Source: Pyrenochaeta sp. MPI-SDFR-AT-0127
Taxonomy: Eukaryota > Ascomycota > Dothideomycetes > Pleosporales > Cucurbitariaceae
DNA length: 64,000 nucleotides
Direction: 5' to 3'
Assembly: GCA_020747015.1 (NCBI GenBank)
Contig: JAGTJM010000049.1
Span: forward strand, 124,001 to 188,000
Made by a program: the position numbers and the translations under genes. The notes under the pieces were generated by a model. That model saw nothing but the letters and a program-made list of their open reading frames with translations. It ran no database searches and was not told the origin of the DNA. Numbering within the stretch: the first letter of the stretch is position 1; each line of letters begins with the position of its first letter. Below, one piece after another: positions 42,627-53,841 of the stretch.

Positions 42627-45600
42627 ATTTAGGATTATCGTCAACCACTAGGTCAAATTAAGATTCTCGAGAGAATGGAACAGGATCAGCGTTTTGCGGC
42701 CTGTTGTGGGTCAGCCATGAGCATGTGTGTGTGTGTAGTTGGCTCTGGGGAGGCATACTGTCAGGGCTAGATCAAACGAATGTACTTGACGAATGTCAAA
42801 GATGGATAAAGAATGGACCTGTAGTCTTGTTAGGCGGTTGCCAAAGTGGGAGGCGCGAACATGGTTGACTCACTAGACTGTCAGTGCAGCTAGGAAGATG
42901 GGTAGAGCGCCAGGGCGATGCAGAAGCAGCGTCGTCGCGATGAAAATGGTCTTGATAGCGACTCTATGCCGTCATGTTTGACAGTGAGTGTTTCCAAGGT
43001 CTTCGCGAATAGCACTCGTGCGCGTGTTCCAGCTCCACGGGACACTGACAAAGTGGACCAGCTTCTGATACACGCCCAGCCGTCAACGAACGATCCACCT
43101 TTTTCTTGACAAAGAAGTCGTGCAGGGCAGTCGTCGGTCCAAGCCACACAAGAAATGCCAACAGCTCGTTACAACAAAGCGTGGTGCAGAGGAACGTTGG
43201 CCGTGGTACCGATTGGGGGGGGTTGCTGGCGGGTGCCGTGTTTTGTTGTGGTGAGCGGGCTTGGGTGTCAGGCGAAGCTGAAGCGGAGCAAAAACGAGTG
43301 ACGGCGACGTTGACGGGCAACGATCAGATTACTGCTGGAGAGGCTGCAATTACGAAGGGAAGGGCGTTGGAAGGAGTGGTCGTGATTCGGGGGAATCGTG
43401 CAAAGGGAGCGTCAGGCCAAGGGCGGCGAGCGGGTGGGAGAGAGGCAGGGCGTTGGTTGGGCGAGATCCACGAGAGGCCACGGGCGGGGAGTGCGCACTG
43501 GAGATGTAGGAGTGCGCCCGTTGGGAGTTGTCGGCGGGTGGGGAGAGGGCGGGTGTGGTGGTGGTAGTCGTGGTGATGGAGGGAGAGCAGGAAGAGTAGT
43601 AGCAGCGTCGCAGTTCAGTCAGCCAGCGCTGGCGCATGTGTCGAGGCGCAACAAGCAGCAAAGGCAGGGGGGCCGGGCGCAAAGCGGCAAGGCGCAAAAG
43701 GCTACGAGTCGCTAAGCGTGTGCGCTCCCTGCAGCCAGCAGCCGTGCCCTTTTTTGACGCCAGTTCACCACTTTGCGGACCGCTCTCGATGGGGGATGGC
43801 GGGGGTTTCGGAGCCGCGGGCTGGGCTGCATTCGATAGTCGGCAAAAATAGATGATGGCGCTTGGGGTGGTGGACGCGCTGGTTGAAACGATGGAGGAGA
43901 GCAAAGACGAGGGCGACGAAGACGAGCAAGAGGAAGCAGCGCACAGCTGGTGGAGCCGACGGCGACGACTGCGAGGACAGCCCAAGGCCACGGCAGAGGC
44001 CAGAGTTGCTCGTAGCCGTTAATTGCACCTTTGCCGCCACGGTGCTCCTGGCAGATTAATTTGCGTCTGCCCGCAACAAGCCCTGTTGTGCTCAAACAGC
44101 ACTAGCCATGGGCCCTGGCTGCTCACCCCCAGCGGCCATGCAAGCACACGACGGCTTCTTCATCTCCAGCACTCACAGCACCCAGCACCCAGCACCCAAA
44201 CCCAGCAAACGTCGCGCTCGGCCATGACACATGATCCTGCTCGCCTTCGGTCCACCAGCACTCCAGGCACTCCAGGCACTCTGCGCAATGCGGCCAGAGT
44301 TTGCGTGTTTGCAGATCGCCCCGTTCGCTGAAGCCGTTGAAAGCTCCCCCCCGCCCATCGCACTGATCAGCACCACAGCCAATCACACGCTCCGCTCCCG
44401 CCCGCTGCCCTGGCCCTGCCCAGCCCTGCTTCATTTCGCAACAACATGGGATGCCTGTCCTTCACCAATGGCAACGCCCTCGCCCACAAACGCCGCCGCT
44501 CTGCTGTCTGCTGCTGCTGTCTGCTCTGCGCTCGTGCTCTGCCTGTCGCTCTTCGTTTTGATTGTCTCTGCCCATCAGCAATATCCCACTCGAAATTTGC
44601 CCACACCTTGCCCGTCGCTGCACCGGGGTTCCACCACTTTCCGGCTGACAATCTGACAATCCGATAATCCCGCCTGCAGCCCGCGATATTGAGACGCAGC
44701 CACCTCCCTTCACTCCACCTTGTGCCCTTCTGCCGTTTGCTGTCCCAGCGCCCTCGTGCCCCAAATTGTCCCTTCGCCTGCTAACCGCGCTATTGCTTTT
44801 CCGCTTCCATCCTTGGTACCCGTTGCTCGCTATGCTTCTTTGGCAGCCCACGCCTCTCCAAGGTTCGCTCTAAAGCAAACCGCCAGTTTCGTCTTTCTTT
44901 TCGCCCTCCCCAATCCAGCTCCACGCTTGTGCCTCAGGGAACGAGACGAGGACACAGCTAGCTCCACAGCATGGTCCCTTCGGATGCCATGTACCACCTC
45001 CTGTCCGTGCCTGAACCATTACCAATCGAGACTTGTCCCAGGGTTTCCCCGTTCATTGAGGCTGGCCATGGCTTCTTTGGTCACTCACCCATTCTATCCA
45101 TATCCAACTTTGTTGCACCTTCTCTATTTTCATCGCTCTAGAAACCATCGCCTGTTCAAACTCTGCTATTGACCGCGCCTCGGCGTTTCACGTCTTGGAG
45201 TATTGCTCCCGCTGCGCTGTCCACGGCTCATGAGGCTCTAGCAGAAGCTATATTTGGTCATATCGCGTGCTATCATGCACACTCACAGCACCCTCATGAC
45301 CAGGCGCATCAGAACTCCTCGCGCATCCTGGCTTGTCTACTTTGGTCCTTTTCGTGATTCAAGAGCGTGGGCATTCCTACTACCGGTAGTCACGCCTTGG
45401 CTCCTACTTCCCCTATAAGTTTACACTATCCTTTCCTGGGCATGGCTAGATAGGAGAAGGACGGAACTAGATTCACATTACAGCAGCATCCGCCGTCGAT
45501 CACATGTTCTAGCCGGGGTGCCACGGGTGCCGGATCTGTGTATTGCACGCATCTCCCCCTTCTCTTCCCTTGGCAAGCGTTTTCAGACAAGGCCGCTACA

Positions 45601-47019
45601 GCAGCATGGCTCTTATGCAAGGTCTGCATACTCTGCTGTAGACCACAAAGTTGTGATCAAAGTTGTGATCAATCATGTGCATGCGACTTGCCATGTTGGT
45701 TCACGGCCCCGACAGCAAAACATGGCGACAGATGCCCGATAAGGTTCAGTGACGAGATATCACCCAGCAAACCCTATTTTGCGCAACGTGACTTCACAAG
45801 CGTTTATAACTACAGATCTAGGGTCAACATCGTTTATTGATACCATTTGGACATGAGCTGCATCGTGATGAAATAATTAGCTGACAGTCAATGTCATCTC
45901 CAACGTGTACATCACACTACCAAGGAATCTGCCGAAACAAAACATGCGCATGAAAGTTTCGAAACCAACCTCATCAATCCAAATCCGCTTCCCTACACAC
46001 AGAATCTATATCGCCACGCTTATGCTAGGCAGTCTTTCTTGGTTTATGCTTTGTTCCTCTCTCCACAACTTGCCTCTACCCTCATCACAACCCCGAGCCG
46101 GAATCAACCCCAATATTCATATTGCTGGCATCAGTGCCAAGAAGGATGGATAATGTTATTGAGGCATTTGTCAGTCTTTGCCTTTGTTGTTATCCTAGCA
46201 TCTTGCAAAATTTGTGGCCTGTCACCTGTCACCTGTCCAAGAAGGACAACTGTTGTTGTTTGTAAACCAAGATCGATCGAAACGCACGACGCATCACAGA
46301 AGTCGTGGTTCGTGCAGATCACCGTTGCGCATGATCTTGCAACGGCATGCTCCACTTGGTTGTCCATGCGTTCATATGGCGTACGCATCAGGCTTTGCAA
46401 GCCTCAGTTATTCTACATTCTAAAGTCAACAAGCTAGTTACATCGCTGACTGTATGCAGACATGTGCGTCGGAGGCACATACTCAGCCCTATCATAAAAA
46501 TACCTAGGAGGCTAAGCAGCCATGATGACATACAGACGACATAAGTGCGACAAGCCATCCTGCAGATTACGTGTCTTGAAACCACTTCCACATCACGTGC
46601 GAGATCGACGTATCTTATATACTTCACACATCGACATGCCCGTAAAGTTGCACCAAAGCACGGTGCTCCTTGATGTTGCTTTTTGCCATGAAATGCTGAG
46701 ACTTTTTCCTCCACCATTTGCTTTTGTGCCGACCGTATCAGAACGTTATGAGGTCCACGTGGAAATATTGGCGGCTCGTGGCGTATGACAAAGGCTTAGA
46801 CTTGCTTTTGATGCTCTGCAATCAGGTTTACAATAAAGTCCCGGCGTCAAGAAAATCCTGGTCAGGTCCGGGGATCCTATTTTCAACCCGCAAGATACCA
46901 GCTTGGGCATCCGACGAGCCGCTCTCGAAGCCAAGTTTATGAACGAATTCTACTAATTCTTCCATCGAGGTGTGGAACACAGGATGAACCGTGACCGGCT
47001 TCTGAAGGTCCTTGTAGAT
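42627..47019. promoter_or_regulatory. 4.4 kb upstream region of MSB2 with strand-skewed pyrimidine tracts
   Basis: No supported CDS. From about 43180 to 43950 the plus strand is G/A-rich, that is C/T-rich on the MSB2 strand, as in fungal promoter/5' UTR cores. From about 44380 to 45130 the skew flips and the plus strand is C/T-rich, which could mark a divergent transcript. ORFs in both blocks are low-complexity Arg/Pro/Ser/Ala strings on all frames and look like composition artefacts. A TG microsatellite-like patch (tgtgtgtgtgt) lies near 42724. Confidence 0.5.
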
Positions 47020-48126
47020 TTAAATCTCCACAACTGTCGTCTCATGACCCTCGACTACGCCTTTGGCACTCTGTACTGCGGCATTGACAAATGTCGTCAC
47101 GCTTTTTCTTGGGCCCAGCACTGCGAAACAAACCCACATCCATAGCCATGCTGAAAATATCACTAGCTCCGTAAAGATCCGCCCTTCGCCTCTGCAAATC
47201 GTGTCGTAACCCCAATGGACCCATCCCCAGTCGGCATGTTCAACACTCCGTGCTCGATGGATATGTCCGCAGACATGTAGCCGAGGCCTCACACGCCATA
47301 GTTCGCGGTTCAGATGAGAGCATCCTTTGCCGTTGTCGTCGACGTGGCCCTTGGCTGGTCCGTGAGAAATGAGGATATCGGTAGCTGGCGGGATCGTGTT
47401 TGTCCAGTAGTCCCTTGTGGCAATGTGTTGGAACGCCCAATTTCCATATTGAGGTGTCATGGGTGAGCCAAAGATACGGATAGTCCGCCCGTGAATATTG
47501 ATTGTCGCTGAAGACTGGTTGAGGTAGATGATATCGCCCCAACGCAATATTCCCAGCATGTTCTCGTCATTCTCACGTCCTGCAAGTCGTGTGTTAGGGT
47601 ATCTCGTGTAGAACTTCTGATCCAGGAGCAAGTCGTGATTTCCTGCGGTGACGAGTTTGTGGGCATGTGGAAGGGCATTAATCCAGCCTAGCTGAGCTTG
47701 CAACTCGGCGAACGATCCGTTGATTGTTAGGTCGCCTGCGTGGATGAGAATGTCGCCGTTCGGAAGACATGGCTGCTCATTGTGGGTGTCGGAGATGCAG
47801 ACAATTTTGATCGGCTGGGACGTTGAAGTAGGGGGCTTTAATGTTGGAGGTTGATGGGTGTACAGCCACTGAGCAATAAAGAGAGATGGATTGTGACGAA
47901 TGCGTTCCCAGAGCGAAGGTGGGCTAGGATGGAAGATGTTATTTTGTTGCAACAAATATCTAGAGAAATCTGGCACGTTGATGCAATATGACTTCGCTAC
48001 GGCAAACGAAGGGTATAGTGAAGATAGAAATCGTTTGTTGCGAGCTGAATTTTCTTTGGAAATTACAGGTCGTCCTTCCTTGAAGTTTAGGCAGAAGCCA
48101 ATATAACTAAGTATGCTCAATCCCAA
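47020..48126 (-). CDS. calcineurin-like metallophosphoesterase (MPPED type), 5' end unresolved
   Basis: The minus-strand frame ends at 47020 and holds a complete metallophosphoesterase domain: IVCISDTHNEQ, GDILIHAGDLT, VTAGNHDLLLD, ILISHGPAKGHVD and HVCGHIHRARSVEH supply all metal ligands. A C-terminal hydrophobic segment (LVIFSAWLWMWVCFAVLG) may anchor it. Such small-molecule or nucleotide phosphodiesterases need two metal ions; the substrate is unknown. The frame is open to about 48210 but contains no ATG before the domain, only TTG codons, so a 5' exon and intron must exist upstream or the start is non-AUG. The listed 5' boundary is the first TTG and should be treated as provisional. Length of the part seen: 368 residues. 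Confidence 0.85.
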   Translation of the reverse strand: MGLSILSYIGFCLNFKEGRPVISKENSARNKRFLSSLYPSFAVAKSYCINVPDFSRYLLQQNNIFHPSPPSLWERIRHNPSLFIAQWLYTHQPPTLKPPTSTSQPIKIVCISDTHNEQPCLPNGDILIHAGDLTINGSFAELQAQLGWINALPHAHKLVTAGNHDLLLDQKFYTRYPNTRLAGRENDENMLGILRWGDIIYLNQSSATINIHGRTIRIFGSPMTPQYGNWAFQHIATRDYWTNTIPPATDILISHGPAKGHVDDNGKGCSHLNRELWRVRPRLHVCGHIHRARSVEHADWGWVHWGYDTICRGEGRIFTELVIFSAWLWMWVCFAVLGPRKSVTTFVNAAVQSAKGVVEGHETTVVEI

Positions 48127-49995
48127 AGTCGGCCAGTAAAGATAAACCGTGGATGGCGAACGTCGGACCCCAAGCTCAACCTTTGGTTTTGTAGGTGTGG
48201 TGAACCGATCTAGTTTGCCGAATCAACGAGAAAGCCACGATTCGATTAGCATTGTTCACCAATCCGTAGGCACGGATATCTCAGGCGACCACGCTTCTGT
48301 ATCAGAGTTTGAAAACAATCAGTACCTTCTTAAGCCCATCATAGGATAAGGCAAGGCTTCGGAGGTCTCATCGCTATCCTGTGGAATCTGAGAGAAAGTA
48401 ACAATCGGAGAGATCTGGCCTTGCACGTGATATGATCTACGGATATATTTCGTACTGCAAGGAACTCCAGGGCAAATATCTCTCATGCGAACTTGAGCAT
48501 CAGTGAACGTAGTGTCTCTTCAGGGTATGAGGTGTGAAATGATATGTTCAATCTACTCGCTTCATTAACCCAATTTCGAAAACGCAAAAACTCAGCATAC
48601 CTTGCCTCAGCCTCTCCATCCTCAACATCATTTCACGAGGATGAGTATTGTGGCCACTTTCTTCTCAACCCACACAACAGCACTCCTGCCGTGGTCGTGC
48701 CTTGAGAATCGCCAACTGTAAAGCAATTGGCATCTTTCACTGGAATGCTTCATATAATGTTATAACGTAATTTGACATACTAAGCGTTATCTCTGAAGCG
48801 TATTGATTCTTTATCTAATGCCTTGGAACTGTATCCCTACCTATAAAGTAGTCTAGTAGTCACACCAGCATCAGCATTAGCTGTTTTTTTTTGCAGATAC
48901 TGTGAAGTGATTAGACTTTAGGGGAAATGACCATTTTGTCAACGAGAACGATACTTTCCAATGGACAGCAATGTAATAAATGTATTTCACGTCCAATCTG
49001 GCCATCCAGGCTATGGTTCCAATATACGCCATACTGACGTTAAATAGAGGCTTATTCGTGTGCAGGACGAAACTCTCCATCGCAAGCAATTTCGCAGCCC
49101 AGCTGACTATTGAAAGAGACAGAGCTGGTTCTTCGTCCTTAACGTGGATCACGACATCGAATTATTCTTCTTCCCATCCTCAATTATATCTCCGGTCAGC
49201 GCCTTCTCAAAACAAATTATCATTTTTGTAAGTTCGAAGCCCTTGACACAAAATCAATTCTCAGCGCAGGTTCGAGTTCTGCAATGAGATTCGCCAGGCG
49301 CATTAGAAGACTGCGCATGCACAAGTCGAATTCACAGGCTCTCTACTTGTAATCCAGTCGGTACTACTCGTTCGATTCGTCTGCGCTGCGCAATAGCCAC
49401 GAGCTCTCAATAGAGCACAAATTATACCTCGCTATATAAAGTCGACGATGTATGTTTAGAGCACATCCACTTTTAATATTCGGTATCATACCTATGTCTC
49501 CATCGAATGACACATCTAAAATACCTTTACACCCCCCACCCCCCTCAACCTTCCTTATCAGGGAATTTTGATCAAGAAGAGGGGCGATTATGGCCCAACG
49601 ATTGTCATTCTGTCATATGTGAAACGGACAAATCAACAGGAGAAATTTTGAAAGCCTAGTTGGATATTTCCAAAGCCGGATAAGTCTATTTTACTAGTAT
49701 TAAGATTTGTCGTTTCATAATAAAAGAGTGACAGTACATTGAACAAGGAGAAGAGAGAAATTGTACGAAATCGTCCACTTCAATCGCAGACTCATTGACC
49801 ACGTTGAAAGTGATGGCCAAACCAATGCATCCCACAGATTTCGTCCCTGGATAGGTACTAATATTGTTTCAGAATCACAGTTGAGCTTCCCATCTTCGGC
49901 TTTCAGGATAGGAAAGACAAAGTCTGACGAAGACAGACGGCCGGCATCGATTCAAGTGACCGCCTTCCACATTGGCTTGAGGATGGTAAAGCTGA
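48127..49995. other. about 1.9 kb gene-poor, A/T-rich stretch
   Basis: May include the missing first exon of the metallophosphoesterase near 48130-48500. Otherwise no ORF with family features. A C-run patch (ccccccacccccctc) lies near 49531. Confidence 0.4.
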
Positions 49996-50584
49996 CTAGC
50001 ATGTAGGACCGGCGCAAATCCTACGCACATTTTGAGGAGCGAATGTCTGAGGATCACCATTGCAGATACGTGTACCGTCGTAGTCGTTGCAATTTAGAGG
50101 ATCAATGTTGACAGCATTGCCGGACATCCAAGTGGCGCTATTGATGCCCTTAGCAAGAATTCCATTTCTCGGCATAAATAACAAACATGACGAATGGTAG
50201 AGAAGATGATTTGAAGGCGAGCACTTACCCGTTGCATATCCAGGTATGCGTAATTTGGTAGTACGCCTGGTCTTGCGGCGCCCGCAGATCAAAGAGTAGC
50301 CTTCGGCCCTCAACACGACATTCGTTGCTGTTGGGAATTGTAGGGCCATCAGCGACGCAGTTAGCACCGCCAATGACCGCGTCCGTAATTATGGTGGTAT
50401 CGGCGAATGCGGACTTGAGATTGAAGTTCACATAAGCACTAGAAGCAGAGGTCACAAGAATGTAGTCGGATAGAGTGTAGGAGGTTGGCGCACACAGCTC
50501 GTCGCTGGCACGAGCCACGAGAGTGGAGGGTGCGGCGAAAATGACGGAAGGTAGAAGGACGGCGGCGAGTGTCGTGGAACGCAT
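49996..50584 (-). CDS. small secreted eight-cysteine protein, effector-like
   Basis: Two exons on the minus strand, 50584-50229 and 50137-49996, give 165 aa. The intron is 91 nt; the acceptor aatag at 50138 is the one that keeps the frame. The signal peptide is residues 1-18 (TTLAAVLLPSVIFAAP). The mature protein has eight cysteines (31, 76, 89, 117, 135, 144, 160, 165), an even number suited to disulfides, and a beta-rich look (YTLSDYILVTS, AYVNFNLKSAF, RRLLFDLRAPQDQAYYQITHTW). The pattern is reminiscent of AA1-like/Alt a 1-type secreted proteins, but I cannot confirm that family. No membrane helix or GPI signal. Secreted role at the host or environment interface is inference. Confidence 0.72.
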
Positions 50585-51917
50585 ATTGGGTATTTATCTC
50601 AACTATATGAATGGAATGAATTGCTTTGATGTGAAGCAGCGTTGTGGATCACACGGGAGAGTCGTGTCGACCTGGAGGCTGAGCGATGGACTGCTGAGTG
50701 GGCTTTACAAGAATTTCTGCCACAAATGGTGGGAAAGCGAGGCTATATACCGATCTCGGGCGACGAGGTTTGATGTCAGAGGCAACCATAAGTTGGATGA
50801 TTTCCACGGTAAAGGCGAGACGAGTGCAGGACCAGTATGCATGAATGGCCACCGCCCTCGATCGCCCTGTATCCAACTAGGCAAACGCAACTTTGATGTG
50901 GCTGTACAAACGCACAGAACTTCTTGGCCAGTCTTTGTGGAATATTGGAGTTGGCTTTGCAGCTGAATGTCTATTGGATAGCTTGAGTAATAAGCTGACC
51001 ATTGGTTCACCAATGAAGGTCTAAACTACGAACATCAATGCTCAGAACACTCACGACCTAGCTGTCGGGTGTCTTCTCAGCGTGGACGCCTTGTTCAGAG
51101 AACCAGTCGTGGTCCTGAAGAGGTCGCGTCATCCAGGGTACGGGTGCCAAAGATAGATATCGTGGTCGCATTCAGTATCGCGATTTCCAGGTCATGAGTT
51201 CCCGACCCCATGGGAGATGCTAGTGATCGGCAGGCAATTGTTGGCGAATGTCCAATCGGGTGCGTTAGCCGGTCGAGTCCAGTCTCAGCCTCTCTGATGC
51301 TGAGGTGTGCAATATCACGTTTCGTGGCACGAGTACAACGTTGACATGTTCCGTTGCATCATACGTACCTTTGACTGTAGGTCTGAAGTTGCAAAAGTGT
51401 AGAGCGTGGGCTCTATGAATACCACCGTTGAATGCCAAAGTGCTAGAACAACACAACGTAAGTATAGGCATTTGCATTCATACGATCGTTCTCGAGTGGA
51501 GCACATCGATACGGGGATCATCTGATCCGTTCCAAAGAGAATGATCTCTTTCGGTGACTCAGGTGCATAATGAGTGTATAACGTGGCCCAGACTTGGAGA
51601 ATGCTGTGGCCGTAACACAGGGAGTCTGGGAAGAGGATGCGGCCTGAGGCCACCACAAGCACCGGAGAATATGAGATTGCAGATAGAAGAGTGGAAAAGA
51701 GACTTGGTATCGACCCGCCCCGAACTGCAGAAACCCATAGTGATATACAGGAAGCGGCCATTGTCATCAAGAAGGGCGGCGATGGCTCAGAGTGAGAGCA
51801 TGTGGTGGTGTGGTACGTCATTGGCTGTCGTCTAAGCGAAAGATGCGAATGGCACTCCCGCGGGGAGCTTCGTCATATGGAGCCAGACAGACCAAACACT
51901 GCCGGTGGTTCGACACA
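50585..51917. other. intergenic with weak minus-strand coding-like pieces
   Basis: Minus-strand ORFs at 51315-51821 and a short one ending at 51058-51060 have coding-like patches, but no splice model joined them into a recognised protein. Possibly a decayed gene. The end near 51850-51917 is the UFE1 promoter. Confidence 0.35.
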
Positions 51918-53104
51918 ATGGACATAACGCCCATCTTCAATCAGGTGCTGGCCAAGCATGATGCGCGGCCAGTTGAGCCTCATGTCTTCCGTGTAGAGGC
52001 TTTGGACGAGTTTGTGAAGGAGGCATACCGCATTGTAGGACACGTTGCGCGGCAAAAGGTCGAGAAGATGCACAGCTAATGGCAGCAGCGAACCCACATC
52101 ACAAAGCTCCACAAAGACCTGAAATCGATACGACAAAGCTACTTGTCTACTGCGCCTCCACCGCGCCGCAAGCAATATGCGCGTGGGAGCAACCCTTCGG
52201 CCGCTGCAGACAAGGACTCCAAGTACCTCAGCGACGCCCAGCGGTCTGAGATTGACGCCCAAGCGAAGCAATCGCTGAGAGAGTTGAACCACGCGATAAA
52301 CACGCTACGAGACGCAGAGCAGATACGCCAGACGACAGAAACCCAGCTTGCTCTGCGAAAGCGCGCCAAGAAAGGCTTGGGTGCTCTGGGGCGATGGGCA
52401 GCAGGAGGTGCAATTACAGCGAAGAGCGTGGATGAGGAGCTTGAGGAAGCGCGGGCGACGGCAATCAAAGCACACCGAGAGAGCATAATATGGTCACTCC
52501 AGAACCAGCTGGAGGAGTGTGGCCGCTTCCAGAGCTCCATGATGGAGATCAGGCTCCTGCGGGAGGTGGAGAAGAGCAAGAGCGTTCTCTACAAGACAAG
52601 AGGGACAGGCCCGGCTACAAGTGACTACAGTGGCATCAATGGTGGACACGGCGCAGGACGCGACTCGACTGACTATCGAGCCAAGCCGCCGACTGGAGTG
52701 GACGAGTCGAGCGTGGTGATTGAAAACGAGCTTGACCCTGAGCAGCTCCAGCTGTTTGCCCAGGAGAATCAAGACATGCTGAAGCAGTACGAGGACCAGC
52801 TGGACAAAGTTCGGTATGTGCTCCGGCGTGACCATGTCGAAGCTCGGCTGACGGTGCATCTAGGGCCACGGAGAAGTCGCTCACCGAGATCTCCGAGCTG
52901 CAGTCGACGCTTGCAAACAATCTCAGCATACAGTCGGCGCACATTGACCAGCTTGTGGAGGACTCGTTCAACACCACGGAGAATGTGGGGGGCGGAAACA
53001 AGGAGCTCAAGCGGGCGACGGAGCGAGGGAGCACGGCGCAAAAGGTGTTTTGGTGCACATGTGCCTTTTGCGCGACGCTCGTCTTGTGGGATTTATTCAT
53101 ATGA
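51918..53104 (+). CDS. UFE1: ER t-SNARE Ufe1 / syntaxin-18
   Basis: Three exons, 51918-52034, 52089-52813 and 52864-53104, give 360 aa. The first intron (gtagga to gcagcag) joins EAYRI to RTHITKLHKDLKSIRQSYL, and the second (gtatgt to catctag) joins the linker to the SNARE motif. The N-terminus MDITPIFNQVL is the segment that binds the SM protein Sly1 in this family. Helical regions with heptads follow. The Qa-SNARE motif runs EISELQSTLANNLSIQSAHIDQLV with the central glutamine in SIQSAH. A C-terminal tail anchor (VFWCTCAFCATLVLWDLFI) ends the protein. Ufe1 mediates fusion of Golgi-derived COPI vesicles with the ER, matching the Sec27 gene in the same window functionally, though not as an operon-like unit. 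Confidence 0.93.
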
Positions 53105-53841
53105 CCAGTACAGGGGTTTCTGTCGATATAGCCATGTCCCTATTCCATAACCAGCATTGCCTTTGGGTTACCTTTTGGAGCGTGCCAAGTGGACAGTTTT
53201 GCCAGGAACAGCAAACGCAACCATGTGGAGCCCGCCGTGCATGAAGCCGGGGACGTTGCAGACCCATGGGCAGCTCCCTTGTCGTCGGCCGGGCAAGTGT
53301 GGATAGCAGCCTTGCCTCGCCCGAGTTGCATCTCTTGCTGGCCGGTGGGTGGCATGTGAGAGCGGTGGTGGTGGTGGTGGTGCATTGCCCGTGACTGTTG
53401 ACATCATCTGCGGCAGTGGACGACGCTGTCTTGTGCCTCGGCTGGCTCACACGACCGGCCATTGCCGGACAGGACTTCTTAAAGAGAGCTATCCGGAGCT
53501 GGCAGTGCGTGTGCGTCTGCGTCTGCGTGTGCGTCTTTTGTTCTATCGTCTCGAGGCGGCTCCGCGTCTCCGCATCCTCGTTCCCGGCGGCCATCATACC
53601 TCCAGCCAAACTGCGGGGTCTAGCGCGGCCCGTCTGTGGCTCCTGTGTCCGGCGGTGAAACGTAAAAGTGTGGGAGAGTGTGCACGTCGAAGTCATGCCA
53701 CAGTCAGCGTCTCCAAAGTCACTCTCTTCCTCTTCTTTTTCTTCGTCGTCGTCTTCGTCTTCTTCTCCTTCTTCTCCTTCAACTCTCCCACAATCCTCGC
53801 CACACAACAGACTCACCCAGATCTCATCACAGCTCACTCCA
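53105..53841 (+). promoter_or_regulatory. promoter and pyrimidine-rich 5' UTR of the aminotransferase gene, with GTG and GTGCGTCT-type microsatellites
   Basis: A (GTG)n-like patch lies near 53362-53382 and an imperfect gcgtgtgcgtctgcgtctgcgtgtgcgtc repeat region near 53503-53533. From about 53715 to 53790 the strand is almost pure C/T (ctcttcctcttctttttcttc-like), typical of a fungal 5' UTR. An in-frame upstream ATG at 53695 would add a Ser-rich 49-residue extension to the aminotransferase. Confidence 0.55.

Noticed and set aside
43106..45172. Several ORFs over 100 codons on both strands upstream of Msb2
   Set aside because: Overlapping, Arg/Pro/Ser/Ala-rich in all frames, explained by strand-skewed G/C-rich composition; none has a domain or splice support.
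51058..51821. Minus-strand pieces with coding-like runs near 51.06-51.17 kb and 51.32-51.82 kb
   Set aside because: I could not join them with valid splice sites into one recognised protein; kept only as a possible decayed gene.
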